From Warburgia ugandensis (lineage: Eukaryota > Streptophyta > Magnoliopsida > Canellales > Canellaceae): a stretch of 64,000 nt of DNA. The DNA is taken from NCBI GenBank assembly GCA_035236585.1, contig CP141135.1, positions 7,722,001 through 7,786,000 on the forward strand, written 5' to 3'. Positions 34,591 through 46,751 of the stretch are shown one piece after another (position 1 is the stretch's first letter; each line of letters opens with the position of its first letter). The notes below the pieces were generated by a model that saw nothing but the letters and a program-made list of their open reading frames with translations, did not search any database and had not been told where the DNA came from. Position numbers and translations under genes: made by a program.

Positions 34591-37500
34591 GTAAGAGACC
34601 CATAGCAAGAGTTGACTATTGCAGTTGGCCGGTCTATTGGCAAATGGCCGCATCTTGACCGAAAATCTGTATTTTTTGGTGTAAATAGGTAAGTCACTAG
34701 TTTAGACTAGTTATCACACTTGTTTATAGAAATTTTTTGTTTTTTGTTTTTGTAGGGAATGGTGGGAAAAAAGTTGGTGGTAGTTGGGATGGAGTTCTTT
34801 TTTGGCCAGAATCCACCATTTGTCCTGGTTTCCATCCATGAAGCTTGAATTTAAGGGTTTTTCTTTTACCCTCTTTACAATTTCTTCTGAAACTCTTTTT
34901 CTGGGGTTTTTTTCGTACGGGATAAGAGTCTTTCGCTCTTGGATAGAACTGTTGGTATGTCGAATTTCCGCGATCTGGGTTTGAGTTTGATCTTTTGAGA
35001 TGATTTTGTTGCATTTGGTTGGTTTTCTAGATGTTTTCTGAAGTTTTAGTTTGTAGAAGTTCTGGATCTGGTTGATTTGTACCTCGATGTCTACTACAAA
35101 TAGATCTGTATATTTGGTTTCTATGAACAAGGTCTAAGAGAAGTTCTAACTCGTCACTTATTTATAAAGTCATACTGAATGGATAAATAATACTATGACT
35201 TAGTTGGAATGATTGATGGTGTCTCAATTCTCAAGTACTATGGGGTTATCTTGTTTGCAATAGAGACGATATAAAATGACAGCTAGAAAAACAAGAAGTA
35301 CAGACGGTATGCTCTTGGATGGAACTGGTATTCTACAGGTGCATCTCTGTACAATTTTCTCCCACTCTTTTATGAACTACGGAGCTTTTTGTGTGTGCAA
35401 TTTTTACGACTTTTTTGGTCTAAAATTATTATGTTTTGAATATATGATTTATGACTTATGTTATTAGCTTTAAAGAAAGAATATGTGATAGAAAGTGACG
35501 AACGAGGAATGATTTGGTGTGGTGAAAACTCATTGTAAGGATATGTGGGAATTGACTTGTTGGATTTACAATACGTGACACCAACTGTTCGTTCACATTG
35601 CATCAGTAATAATATATATACTAGGGTGTGTTAGTTTTAGCTGTTTTACGAAAGTACAAAAACTAGATGACATTTGATTGGCTGAAAAAAAGTAAAAAAT
35701 AGAAAAAGTTAGAAGAAATGGCAGTTAGAAGTTTTTTCCCGCCGAATCATATGTCACCTGCACTTTACACCTATACCTCTTTGCTGAAATTATTGTTCCC
35801 CATCTTTGTTCTACAAGTTCTTTACTTTCAAAACAAAAAAGTTCCTAAATCTCCCACAGGCTTGGGTTACTACAGTACTAAGATCCAAAACCAAGCTGCC
35901 CAAGAGACAAAAGAAAGGTTGAGTATAAATTTGGAGAGTTTGCTTGTACTTGAAAGTAAGGAACTTCAAGAACAAATATTGGACTAGGAAGAAAGTTCAA
36001 AATGTAAAATCTAAGCACATTTTGCATTAAAAGAAAATTTGACGTTGGTAAGATTTGATCTGAATCATAGTTCAGATCCAAATTAGTTCGGTACTTGTTT
36101 TTTGTTTTTTTCCTATTCTATTCTTCTTAAAGACTAGGACGGTGCCCACATCTTGTACTCCCGAACTGATGACGTTTAGGATGAAGAACCTAACCACCCA
36201 GTTTTGCTACTTCTATAGTGCACTTCGAAATACACCCAATGAGAGGATGAGGCAGTTCATAGTAGAGTTGGTAAAAAGGGGAGGCAAATGCAATTTAAAA
36301 TAAAACTGTTCCTATGCTTTTATTATACTAAAACTCAAACTCACAAATATATTAGCACTAGAAGGGTAAAAATATTTATAGTAATATATTGTAATACGAA
36401 GAAGACATGCGTTCTAATAAACTGTTAAAGTATAAAGATGTTTCATCATAAACCAGATAGAAGCTCTCTCTCTCTCTTAACCAGTTCCTCTTCCATTGAC
36501 GCTATAGGATATGGAAGAGGATCACGTAACTATAGATCTTGGATTGCAACAGGAGCCGGTAGAAGAATATAAACAATAGTACAAGTACCTAAGAACAACA
36601 AGAGTGGGCCAAACACGAACGACTATCACAAATCGCATGAAGTCTTTGCAATCACGACCATGTTGATTTTGAGAAGAGGGTGGTAATTGCCTTGGAAGCA
36701 ATTGCTGGAGGTTACAGTAATGCCCATATAAAGGCAATTCATGGGACACAGAGCTACCTGATAATTTGAAGTTCTTTCTCATTGACCAATTAAAGATGGA
36801 GTCTCCGTTGGCGAGGACCATGTTTTGTTAACTACAAAACTACGACCAATGTGTCAACTGCACGTTCATGCTTTATTTACTACACAAGTTGAATGCTGCA
36901 TGTTATTCTATTTATCACCAAAATTATATAATGTGTGTGTGCGCGCCTCCAAAAGGCTAATCTTATAATACAGGTTGATTATGACAGGTTCACTATGTGG
37001 GGCGCACAAAGAAAATGTTGAAAGTGAGACGCACGAGGACTACATGTGTTACGTATGTTCACATATAATTGGACCGAGATATTATTTAACTTCTATTATT
37101 CTAGTCTTCTGGTCATTGAAAATGTTTTGACATTGTCTCAATTAAAAATATTATTCTAATCTTCTAGCCATTGAATATGTTGAATGTGCCTACTTTTTAC
37201 CTCATGTATTCAGTTTCTTCTAACGCAGAACTCAATAAACACGAGTAACCGTTCCGACACCACACCTGGAAACCAGCCCAAAAAGTGGAGAGAAACCAGA
37301 ATAAACGAGACAAATAAGGGCTAGAAGCAAGGAAGGTGAGAAAAATGAATAACCGAGACAAAAAGAGATAAACTGGAAACCACTAAGAGGCCCTCAGAAA
37401 TCATATCCAAGGATTATATATGACTGCTAGATTGGAGGATGGGTCAGTATGGGATCAAGGTTGGCCTGCCACACAAATGACTGATGCCTCTCCTGTTCTC

Positions 37501-37930
37501 CATCACCGAAAAGCCAGATGCAGATCATAGGAAATTCAGATATTCTCAAGCATTTAATTAAGATAAAAATAAAAAAAACCAATTTGCACCCAGTATGTTA
37601 TCCCTATATGCACTCAATTCCTTTCTGACATGTCAAATTACCACAAAATTTAGCTGACCCAGATCAATTTGCACTCTTCAAATCGCTAGTGTTAAGCACA
37701 GATCCTAGTAAAATTTGCCGGATCATAGAATCCAAATGTTTCTGAAGAAGACAGATTTTCAACACCAAGAATAGAAACAACAAGAGGGCGGTCAGCAGGA
37801 TGAGGAGAAAGTTACCCAAAAACTCCTGTTTGTGGATACATGCTCTCTTCTGCATCATTTATTCTGTTGATTTTACCAGCCTACCGTAGGAATCAATCTC
37901 TTCGGAGTTAAACTGCCGGTGTGTGTAAAA
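34591..37930. other. Unrecognised intergenic sequence
   Basis: 34750-35130 looks like a T-rich 5' leader but leads to no gene. The minus-strand frames at 36522-36821 and 37664-37858 (hydrophobic, LLILLTALLLFLFLVLKI) match nothing I recognise. Confidence 0.4.
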
Positions 37931-38201
37931 TCAAGTTAAGCACTTCCAAGTCGATGGTAACCGGGTCGATGTCATTGCAGGTATGTTACGCAGATTGACG
38001 TCGAGTGGCAACATTCTGTATTCAACTTCGAGTTCTCTGAAGATTTTCATCATCTCCTCAACCACAAGCTCTCTTCTGTTCCACCTCTCTCCCGTGTTCT
38101 GGGGATTCATTCGGTGTTGTAACCACACCGACATTTTCAATCTGTTCATATCTTCTATATCCCTGACTACTACCGCCGGAACCGGATACCAGTGACAGGA
38201 G
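37931..38201 (-). pseudogene. Isolated last exon of a third MSL gene
   Basis: The minus strand reads SCHWYPVPAVVVRDIEDMNR, LKMSVWLQHRMNPQNTGERW, ELVVEEMMKIFRELEVEYRM and LPLDVNLRN, ending STRLPSTWKCLT with a stop. It aligns along its length with exon 5 of the MSL gene at 21578-21296 (same stop region), at roughly 60 percent identity by eye. There is no clear 3' splice site before it and no MSL exons 1-4 were found in the 1.4 kb before the copia fragment. A relic of an older tandem MSL duplicate; too diverged to belong to the recent segmental duplication. Confidence 0.85.
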
Positions 38202-38623
38202 TCTCAAAAATATTTTCATTTCTTTCTGTTAGAACAAAGACAAGTGCAGTTGAGAGTAAAGAGAAGATTAGATGAACCAAATCAAACATCATTCACATAC
38301 AAGATCTTTCTGTGGTTCAGCTATAAGCCTATATATTAGAGAGATCAAATTTCACGACGAAAATCTAAATCAGGCTCATGCACAATCTCACTGGCTGAGG
38401 TATCCTTGAATAGAATTTCTGGCATCCACTAGAGACTTTGTTTGTGATTTGTAACCTGTGAATTACTTTAGTAACTTGTGAATTACTTTAGAAAGAGTAG
38501 GAAATAGTAGAATTAAAATCGATAAAAATCTCTATAGTTACTATATGTTTGTCACGTTCAATGAACTCAAACACTTCACCGTTCCCTCCCCTTGGTAAAA
38601 AATTGTCTCACATTCAAAATCTG

Positions 38624-38825
38624 AGTGCATGTTCGGGAAAACTTAAGTTTAATTGTTTTTATTGTATTCTAGAATATTTCACAATAAAAACTTTTTCTGT
38701 TTTGAAATATTCCAGAAGAAGATAAAAACAATTAAATCCAGTATCCCTTTGGGAAAACTTAGTTTTATTCATTTTTATTGAATTTTTTCCATTTACCGGT
38801 AGAAAATCATGCCCAAACACGCACT
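38624..38825. mobile_element. Possible MITE
   Basis: 202 bp whose ends are inverted repeats (AGTGCATGTTCGGG, and AGTGCGTGTTTGGG read inward from the right), with AT-rich internal inverted repeats around AATTGTTTTTAT/GATAAAAACAATT. No clear target duplication, so unclassified. Confidence 0.4.
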
Positions 38826-38869
38826 AACTGAAATCGAATGAAGACAATGAAATTGTGTCAGAACCAAAC

Positions 38870-39205
38870 TGAATTATCTCCACCTAACCAACAAAAACTA
38901 CCAAATATCAGGCCTAGCTGAGGCTGAAAACTAATTGACCTATTATTACTAGAGAGGAAATGACAGGAAAGATAAAGGAACAAGAAGAAGAAGAAAAGAA
39001 TTGGAAACTGACTTCGGTTCACATTTAATGATATTTAAAAGCGTCACTGTTCACTCGTTTCTCTATGTAGGATATTGTCAAACCTGAACTGAAATCTAAG
39101 GAAATTAGACAAGAACCTAACTGAACTAGCTCTACTAACCAACTAAGACTACCAAGTACCATGCCTAGATGGGACGGATACCTGACCTATTAATTCTAGT
39201 AAGAC
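38870..39205. repeat. Two diverged copies of a short repeat
   Basis: 38873-38960 (CCAAACTGAATTATCTCC, CCTAACCAAC, AACTACCAAATATC, GGCCTAG, TGACCTATTA) and 39110-39205 (CCTAACTGAACTAGCTCT, ACTAACCAAC, GACTACCAAGTACC, TGCCTAG, TGACCTATTA) are related at a spacing of about 240 bp. Origin unknown. Confidence 0.55.
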
Positions 39206-40840
39206 CACCATGCCTTTTGAGATTCTCCCTCAATGCCAATCTTATCCTAGTTGCATAATACACCTTTCAGCTATCATATCAGGTGTTGGCTGCGTATCAC
39301 ATATGTACGATGGTGAGTATTATGTATTCATTCTTTGGCATAAGTCTTTAGTGTAAAATAAAAAAATTGATTCGGCCAAATATTTCCTGTTACCGAAAAG
39401 CTATTTCTCTGTATCGATAACAGTAAAAAGAGCTGTTAAACAATGTGAAGAAAGAGGGTGTGGGTTCAAGTTCACTCACCATTTGATACAAAGAAGAATA
39501 AATAAAAGGATATAAAAAAAGGAAAGAAGTTCTCGTATGCAAAACAGAAACATGACAATGCACCTGTAGACCTGCTTCTTCATATAATGATCAAACCATT
39601 GTGCTAAAATTTTCTATGTTTGTCCTTACGTTTATTGAGCTTCAATTCATTAAATTGACGTAGTCATTTATCTCCAAGTTTTAACACCACTGTTCCTAGC
39701 TGATTTACCAAATTTTAAAATATGTTGGTATGTTCAGCCACAGTCATTCTGCTCCGTAGCTTTATATTAACAAGCATTTTTATCAGCAATGTCTTGTTTC
39801 GAGCGGTCTTAGCTTGATACATATTCTCTAACTTTTTTCAGAGAATATAAGCATTTTCTTCTTGAGCAACGTAGTGAAATACACTGTGATCAATCCACTA
39901 TCAGATCTGACATATGGTTTTCTTATTCATTTTTATCCAGTCTTTTTCAAAATCTCTCTCAAGTCTTTTTCCATGATCATCTAAGGGGTCATGAAGATCT
40001 TCCATTCTAGGTTTCCATAGCGTATAGTTAGCGGCGTTTAATTTTATCATAGCTCCAATTACAATATTTTTAGAACTGGTCTCCTCTATGGTTTCGAGCT
40101 TTCTTTTGATCTTTTCTAAGTAGAATTGGGAAGAATGAAGTGTATGGATGAGTTCAAAACAGTCAAAACCCTTAGAAAGGGTACTTTTTGACAATTTTAG
40201 GTGTGCCCTAAATTTTCTATTTGGAGGGGGGGGGGGGGGGGCGTGTTCTTATCAATTTAGGGGGTTGGTGATTGAGCACATAGGGGTGCCCTCTATAATT
40301 TTGCATGGTTTTGTTTCAGTCTTTAGAAAGGGTGTCGTTATCAATTTTTTGGTCTGCTAAGTCTAGGCTATGAGGTGTCTTTATCAAACAAGTGTCTAAA
40401 TTTTTGGACACTTGATATAAAAGATAAAGTTTAGAAGACAAAAAAAACCTAACCTTCTCTTCTCTCCTCTTGGTGCAACATGCGACAGCTTGTTGCACTG
40501 CTTCTCTTGGTTGAGGCAGCGATCTGCGCTGCTACTAGGTGCGTTGTTTTCTAGCAAAGGATTTTCTAAGTAGATTGTTCTCCGAGTGGCTTCTCGGATT
40601 GCAGTGTCTGTGGGTGATCCTCCTTTACAATGATCTTCTGGCAAAGGTTTTTCGAAGTGTGGAAGTCTTTAGCGAGGCAAATTTTCTAAGATAAGTGTTG
40701 CCTTCCTTTTCGTTTCCTTTTTTTTTTCTTCTTCTTCTTTTGGTTTCAATGCCGACTAGCCGAAACCAAGCTTTCCTTTCCTCCTTTTAGGTATGTATAA
40801 GGGTTTTTAGTTGGCTTTTCCACCGGCTGGCCAAAAACCC

Positions 40841-40896
<56 letters not shown>

Positions 40897-41611
40897 TCTT
40901 TTCCTTCTTTCGAATCTGCCTGCAATGGGGGTTTCTGGATTATTTTTCTACTAGCCAGCCAAACCCTTTTTCCCCCTTCTTTCTTTTTCTTCTTCCCGAT
41001 GAGGAGATAGTAGGCTTAGAGTCTTTTTCTCTTTCCCTTTATTCTGGGTACAGCAACAAGGGGTTCTGATCGGGTTTTTCTCTAGCCAGCCAGAACCCTA
41101 GTACCCCTCCTTATTTTGATTTTTTTGACAAGAAGTCTTATTAGAGAATGGTTCTCTAGCTTAGGCAAAGTCTGATCTTGGGTTAGTTTCTAATAGACTG
41201 ATTTGGATCACTCAATCTGAGTGATCTAGGTTGTTATCCGAACGATCTGGGTCGTTCAATGGTCGAGCAATCTAAGCCCTCCAATCTGGAGTTTTCCTGT
41301 GATCTGGGCTTCCACTCGACCCGGATCTGAACAAGATCTGGGCCAGGCATGTCTGTGTCCAAACATAGTCTCGGCTTGGACTTGAGTTGGGCCGCACTTG
41401 AGCTGGTTCTGAGCGTGGATTTGGGCCACACCAGACCTAAGTCTGGACGTGGATCTGGGCCACTGCTGGACCAAGTCTAGATGTTGATCTAGGCCACACC
41501 TGGCCTAATTCCAAATGCAGATCTGGGCCGCTCCTGGCCCAGATCTAATTAATCTCCTGCGTCACCAGTACTGTTTCCCACAGTCTTCTTCTGTGTTCTT
41601 CTTCTATGTTC

Positions 41612-41629
41612 ACCTGCTCTGATACCACT
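41612..41629 (-). other. copia primer binding site
   Basis: The minus strand reads AGTGGTATCAGAGCAGG right after the LTR. TGGTATCAGAGC is complementary to the 3' end of initiator tRNA-Met, the usual primer of plant copia elements. Confidence 0.85.
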
Positions 41630-41974
41630 TGTTAGGCGCAATAATTAGGATCCAAATAACATAGAAACGCAATCACACACAGAACACAAAAAAGGTTTGT
41701 GGTTCAGCTATGTATAGCCTACATCCATGAAAGAAGGACGGGAATATCTTCACTATAAGAAAGGATTACACCTGATCTATTCTAATGATTTTGGCTTTGC
41801 CTTTGGTCCTATTTATACAGGCTAGAGGCGGTGAAAAGTTTCCTAGTAGGATTCTAATCCTACTTTCCTTTTCCTTCTCTGATTAAGACTTCTAATCAGA
41901 TTAAGATTACATTTAACTGACTTGCCTTATTTTGCAGGATTCTTCAGGCATGATTATGGGGATGGACGTCATCA
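41630..41974 (-). repeat. 5' LTR of the minus-strand copia element
   Basis: 345 bp, starting TGATGACGTCC at 41974 and ending GCGCCTAACA at 41630 on the minus strand. Matches the LTR at 5457-5778. Its outer edge lies within about 5 bp of where duplicate copy 2 begins. Confidence 0.88.
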
Positions 41975-41979
41975 ACACC

Positions 41980-42073
41980 ATCTTACAAAATGCAAGGTAA
42001 AGCTACGTACAATTGACCCTTGTGGGCCACCCCTTCTTGGACCCAGTATATACAAGAGCTTCATGAGGCTGCC
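41980..42073 (+). mobile_element. 3' half of Au SINE (copy 2)
   Basis: TCTTACAAAATGCAAGGTAAA, CCCTTGTGGGCCACCCCTTC, GAGCTTCATGAGGCTGCCCTTT; then the right-hand target repeat (taatcatggtatgg) as in copy 1. The tRNA-like half is absent and copia LTR sequence abuts instead. Confidence 0.85.
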
Positions 42074-43036
42074 CTTTAATCATGGTATGGAACTAGGTGC
42101 TAGTTAACATGTAACATCTATATATACATATCTATATTACTATTTGATAGATTATATAAAAGTAAAAATGTTCTTCTAACATGCTATCAGTGTAAGGTTA
42201 TCGGCCAAAGCTCGCTTGAGAGATTCCTCAGCGCCGGTCATTAGTGAATGATTCTGACTTCTGAAGTGGATTGTTGGGTTCACTGACATCGTGCTCCTCT
42301 GCTTACCAGTCACTGTAGTGCACATTGCTACAGGGAACATCAACACCTTTCGGCCACTATTTTTTCGGCTGGATTTGTAGCCATCGGGATCATGCAATTT
42401 TCATCGGGATTTTTCTCTCCGTAGGTCGGCAAGTAATCTTCACCCATATAAGGGAAGATAAGAGGATAGTCCTCCCCCCCAGTTTGCTATCGGACTCCCT
42501 ATCTTGCCTGCAAGTTGTACAACGCCCAAGCCCTCGAATTCTCAAATTAATTGCAGATGTGGAGGGATTGCCGTTGATGGAGGAGGGAGCTATGCCGTAT
42601 AATTCCTGGTCTTGGAGAAATAAATTAGTCGGCTGTCAAACGTTTGCTCTCACGGTAATGCAACTCCTTACCGTCAAGAAATTGATCTCATGAAAGTTGT
42701 TCAAAAAGCCTCCCATATTAAATCTTCTGGTGAATTAGATCGCAAGCTGTTATTGGTTGTCCATTTATTGGATGTTTTGAAGGATTGTCTTGGATTGCTT
42801 CAATCCCATCTGATTTTATGATCATAGCTCAAGGATACGATGTCCATTACTAGGAATTTTATCCAATGAAATGCGATCAAGATCAATTCATTATAGAAGA
42901 CATTGTTAATTTTGAATCTACTTCCAACAATTAGAAAGTTTGGATTGACTTAAGATTATGCTCATTAGACAATTATTAGAAAACAATCCTTCAATTATAA
43001 CATTTAATCATCATGCTAATACAAAAAGCATCTTTG
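42074..43036 (+). mobile_element. TRIM-like element, copy 2 (no 3' LTR)
   Basis: 42097-42181 is the 3' part of the 5' LTR (GTGCTAGTTAACATG to TTCTTCTAACA), followed by the PBS-like TGCTATCAGTGTAAGG (42182-42197) and the internal region. Copy 2 then jumps from GCATCTTTG to CTTTCAGTTCACTGCC at about 43036, losing the polypurine tract and 3' LTR found in copy 1 (10110-10320), a deletion of about 205 bp. On the minus strand a frame (42397-42176) reads SSRKNSGRKV, VNPTIHFRSQNHSLMTGAEE, SLKRALA and is also open in copy 1; family unknown. Confidence 0.6.
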
Positions 43037-44926
43037 CTTTCAGTTCACTGCCTTGACAAGGGAAGCCATGGTGGAAAAAGGCCACTTATGCCTGCAACTG
43101 GTATTTTGTATGCTGTAAGTGGTACAGGCTATGCAACATGACTATAGGTTTTACCTTTGGTGCTGAAAGGGTTGCTACCATGTCATTCATCTTCCGAAAC
43201 ACGAGGCCTATGATGTAATCTTACAGTTGAGTTTTAGGAAAGATAGTTATAAAATACGACTAGGCATGTGAACAAAGTGTCAAATAGGAATGTCATCTAA
43301 ATTGCATTGTGTCATCAATACCATCGGTTTGGGCTGACTTTTCTTCTACCAAGATATCATTTTAACTCAACCTGTCATGTCAGATTGAGATTCTATTGAT
43401 TCTTCTGATTATTCAGTGTAAATATTATGCTTCGAATATATGACACTCTAGAAGAATCATGCCCTTGCTTCTTTGTATTGCATATCGACCAGTCAAGTTT
43501 ATTGCTAAAAAGAGGTACGTAACTAGGGCCTGTTTAGTTATAAGGAATACATGTCAAATAGGCGATGCGCCTCGGCCGTTAATACAACTCAAAGACCCAA
43601 GTCCTTGGCTGAATGAGCATCATGAATTAACATCTTGGTGGCTTTGGTTTGTCACATCACCTGATTGTGTGAGCTTCGGTAACCGATACTTATCAAGGTA
43701 TATACCATTGAACCCAATTGGTTGAATAAAGACTTGATTTTAACATAGTTTCTTGTTTGAAAAATGTATGTTTAGCATGCTTATTGTTGGTCACATCCTA
43801 CCTCTGATGTTTGTCTTCTGCTGGTCTGATCTTACCTCTTTTCTTGAAATGTTTTCTTTTTACTTGGTTATATTTTTGTTTAAAAAGGGCAGTCTGGTGC
43901 GCGAAGCTTCTGATATGCGTGAGTCTGGGAAAGAGGTGGACTACAAGGGTATATAGTACACAGTTTTACCTTGCATAATTATATTTTTGCAAGAGGCTGT
44001 TTTCATGTCTTGAACTCGCAACCTTAAGGTCATAGACAACAATTCTACCATTATGCCAAAGCTCCCCTTCTAGTTATATTTTCAAACTAATCTGGTTGAT
44101 CCAACAGCTAAAATAGCCCAGTCGAGCTACACAAAATTGACAAAATTCGGTGAGTAGAAAATGGCCTTTTCTTTTCAGTTGGCATGTCCCCGTTCCATTC
44201 GTGTATAGACTTACACTACCCAATGGTGTAATGAAACCATGTGCCCATCCGATGGGTGTGAAGGCATTTCTATGTATGCTTTGAATTTGAAGCACTACCG
44301 AGGGATTACTAAGCCGGGGGTCCCAGTTAACTTTGCCAGTTAGCACTATCAAATTCATCCCATCCGGATTCGACAAGTTTTTCTTTCCGCATTGGGCCTG
44401 TTTTGATCCTGCAGCCTCATATTTCTCGTTTGGCATTGGAATTATACTATAAGGGTAGAATTGGAATTGTACCATAAATATTTTAGCTGGACTGAAATTG
44501 AGCCATTTTGGAGTTAGATTATAGCTTAGAGGGCCATAACCAAATTGTTCCGTCCTTTAATTTAAATATAAGTGGTCATGATAATAACTACTAGCATGAA
44601 AATGTAATCTACACTAAGGAACTCTTTTAAAGTGCCATATGCTCAAAGAAAATATATCATCATCTATTATAATTATTTAAGAACCTATATAACTCTCACG
44701 TGTACCACTTGATGTATTCTTTTTCCTTCTTCTTTTTTTGGTAATTTAAAGGTTAATTAAGTCACAAACCAATCGAAAGAACAATTTAAAGGTTGAAGTT
44801 TAGTTTTATTGCTGTATATGAAACTTGAAACTCATGCTTTGATGATATTGATAAGAAAAGCTATTACATTTGCCCATAACAATCATCATTCAATCAAGAA
44901 AGTATAAATAAACTAAGTTGACGAAT
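43037..44926. other. Copy 2 sequence matching 10320-12338
   Basis: Contains the degenerate rhodanese-like exon (about 43037-43135), the 88-residue frame at 43459-43725, and the shared SINE fragment listed separately. No intact gene. Confidence 0.45.
43945..44071 (-). mobile_element. Au SINE fragment, minus strand (copy 2)
   Basis: Counterpart of 11252-11379, with the same 3' truncation. Confidence 0.75.
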
Positions 44927-45046
44927 GTTAATTAAGCGCCAGCCCATGGAGATTGGATGATTCTAACATCTAAAGAATTCTTCTTTTTATGAAGGGTTAC
45001 GCCTATAAATTATCTACCTACTTCATATAAGTTATTTACCTTTGGA

Positions 45047-45271
45047 TGTATGTTAACCCAAAAATCATACAAATTGAATAATTCTAACATCTAAAGATTT
45101 CTTCATGCAAATTGAATAATTCTACCACTTCAGATAATTCACCTTTCACAATCAGTGGCTGTATGTTAACCCGAAAATCATACAAATTGAATAATTCTAA
45201 CATCTAAAGATTTCTTCATACAAATTGAATAATTCTACCACTTCAGATAATTCACCTTTCACAATCAGTGG
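45047..45271. repeat. 113 bp tandem duplication in copy 2
   Basis: Two almost identical units (45047-45159, 45160-45271) starting TGTATGTTAACCC and ending ACAATCAGTGG. Copy 1 has a single partial unit near 15566-15640. Each unit also contains two AATTGAATAATTCTA motifs. Confidence 0.9.
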
Positions 45272-46750
45272 AAAAGTTTGAGTTTGGGAATAATTTGGCA
45301 CGACAAATATCCAAAATAATTGGCAACATTTGGAAAAAGTTCGAAAAAAAATAAGGGAAAACAGCATCGTTAGGATGTTAGTTTTAAGTTTTTAATTTGG
45401 ATTCTAATTAGATTTCTAAAAGCTCCATGAGAATTGGATAATTTACATGTGAAATTTGAGTTTTATTTGCTAAATTTGTGTTAACTTTTATAAATTTGCG
45501 CCCACATTAAAAATCATAAATTTACACCGACTTAAAAAAATGTGAGAACTTTTCATAAGTCGAACAAAGTCTGAACTTTTTCTAAAAATTTTCAATTATT
45601 TGAGACTCTTTTGTGAGTATCGCTGTTAGTGGATTCTATACAAGGGGCATCCTTTACTTAGTCTATATCCTTCTCATATACCATTTCCCAATATTTTCCT
45701 CTGAAACACAACCGAGAGTTTCCTTTTTAACAGAAGCCCAAGGTGCTACCTGCCGAAACTCAAATCTGTAAGGTCTTCAATACACCTGCTTTTTACCATT
45801 AAAACATCTATTATTTCTCTCATTACAAACCACCCAAATCAGTTTCATGCAGTAGAGGCTGAAACCTCGGCAACTGAACCTAATAGCAGTACACTGCATA
45901 AACGATCTTGAAGAGATGTAGGCATTACCAGAGAAAATCTGAACTTTCTAAAAGTACTTGAAAATCACAGTGCTAGAAGAGGCAAATGATCTCTGCATTC
46001 ACAATCAGCAACAAGGAGGTAGCATGATGCAGAGGCGTTCCTATAATATTTAAGATTTCTAGTATATTTTCATTTGTTTATTCCAGTTAATTTGAATTGC
46101 CTTCTGTATTGTTAGATCTCAACAATTAAATTAAACGGCTGAGATCTTTTGTTGCTTTGGGTCTAGTGCCTTTTCCCTATTTAACATTTCTTGAGAAGAG
46201 AAGTAGGGATGATTTTTTTTTTTTTTTAGAAATTAGGAAAATTTCCTTATCCACACCTTTCCCAAACTTTAATGGCACATATTGACTGGTCTTTCCCCAC
46301 ATCATCCATTAAGATAATTTGGAGTGTGCTTGTTTATGCAACTAGCCTCCAACACGACTATTCCTTTTTTGTATTTGGTATGGTTGATAATACACGCTAG
46401 CATATAGTACATTAATAGGTTTTCCGTATGTTGTTGTGCTTGTTCAGATCTTAATGAGTAGACGAATCATCAAATTCTCTAGGCTGTTGAAGTCTTGAAC
46501 ATTTTGAAAAAAATCGATGCTAGATGTCTAATATGACAGGAAAGAAAGTGACTGAATGTGACTTTTGTCTGTTGCTTAGGGTAGGCACCTTCTTTGGGAC
46601 GGAAAATGCTAGCCGGACGCTTTAGGGATTCCCAGTAGGCTCTCTTTTGATCTCTGGACAGACTTAAGAATCGTAACAAGAGACTTGTGAGCATGCCAAA
46701 CATAGCTGAAGAAGAATCCAATTTCAGGGATTTCCTCCTTTAGATTAGAA
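45272..46750. other. Non-coding sequence unique to copy 2
   Basis: AT-rich, no counterpart in copy 1 and no gene recognised. Near 45480-45560 it has diverged direct repeats around AAATTTGCGCC / AAATTTACACC. Confidence 0.4.
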
Positions 46751-46751
46751 T

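Larger units (their letters stand above)
39660..41974 (-). mobile_element. Head of a Ty1/copia element, minus strand
   Basis: Reads from 41974 downward: 5' LTR (41974-41630), primer binding site, a leader of about 1.4 kb, then gag from ATG about 40067 (MIKLNAANYTLWKPRMEDL) fading out near 39660. Same family as the plus-strand element at 1476-5778. The leader contains GGCCCAGATCT-type repeats (41230-41545), a CT microsatellite (40847-40892) and a run of 16 G (40226-40241). gag is broken by a stop after TICQI. Everything downstream of gag is missing. Confidence 0.88.

Noticed and set aside
34740-35130. T-rich leader-like sequence suggesting a plus-strand gene start
   Set aside because: No coding exon follows within the next 2 kb.
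38225-38400. Copia LTR-like stretch (TGTTAGAACAAAG, CTGTGGTTCAGCTATAAGCC)
   Set aside because: Only short word similarity to the copia LTR at 41630-41974; no opposite end, PBS or target duplication was found.
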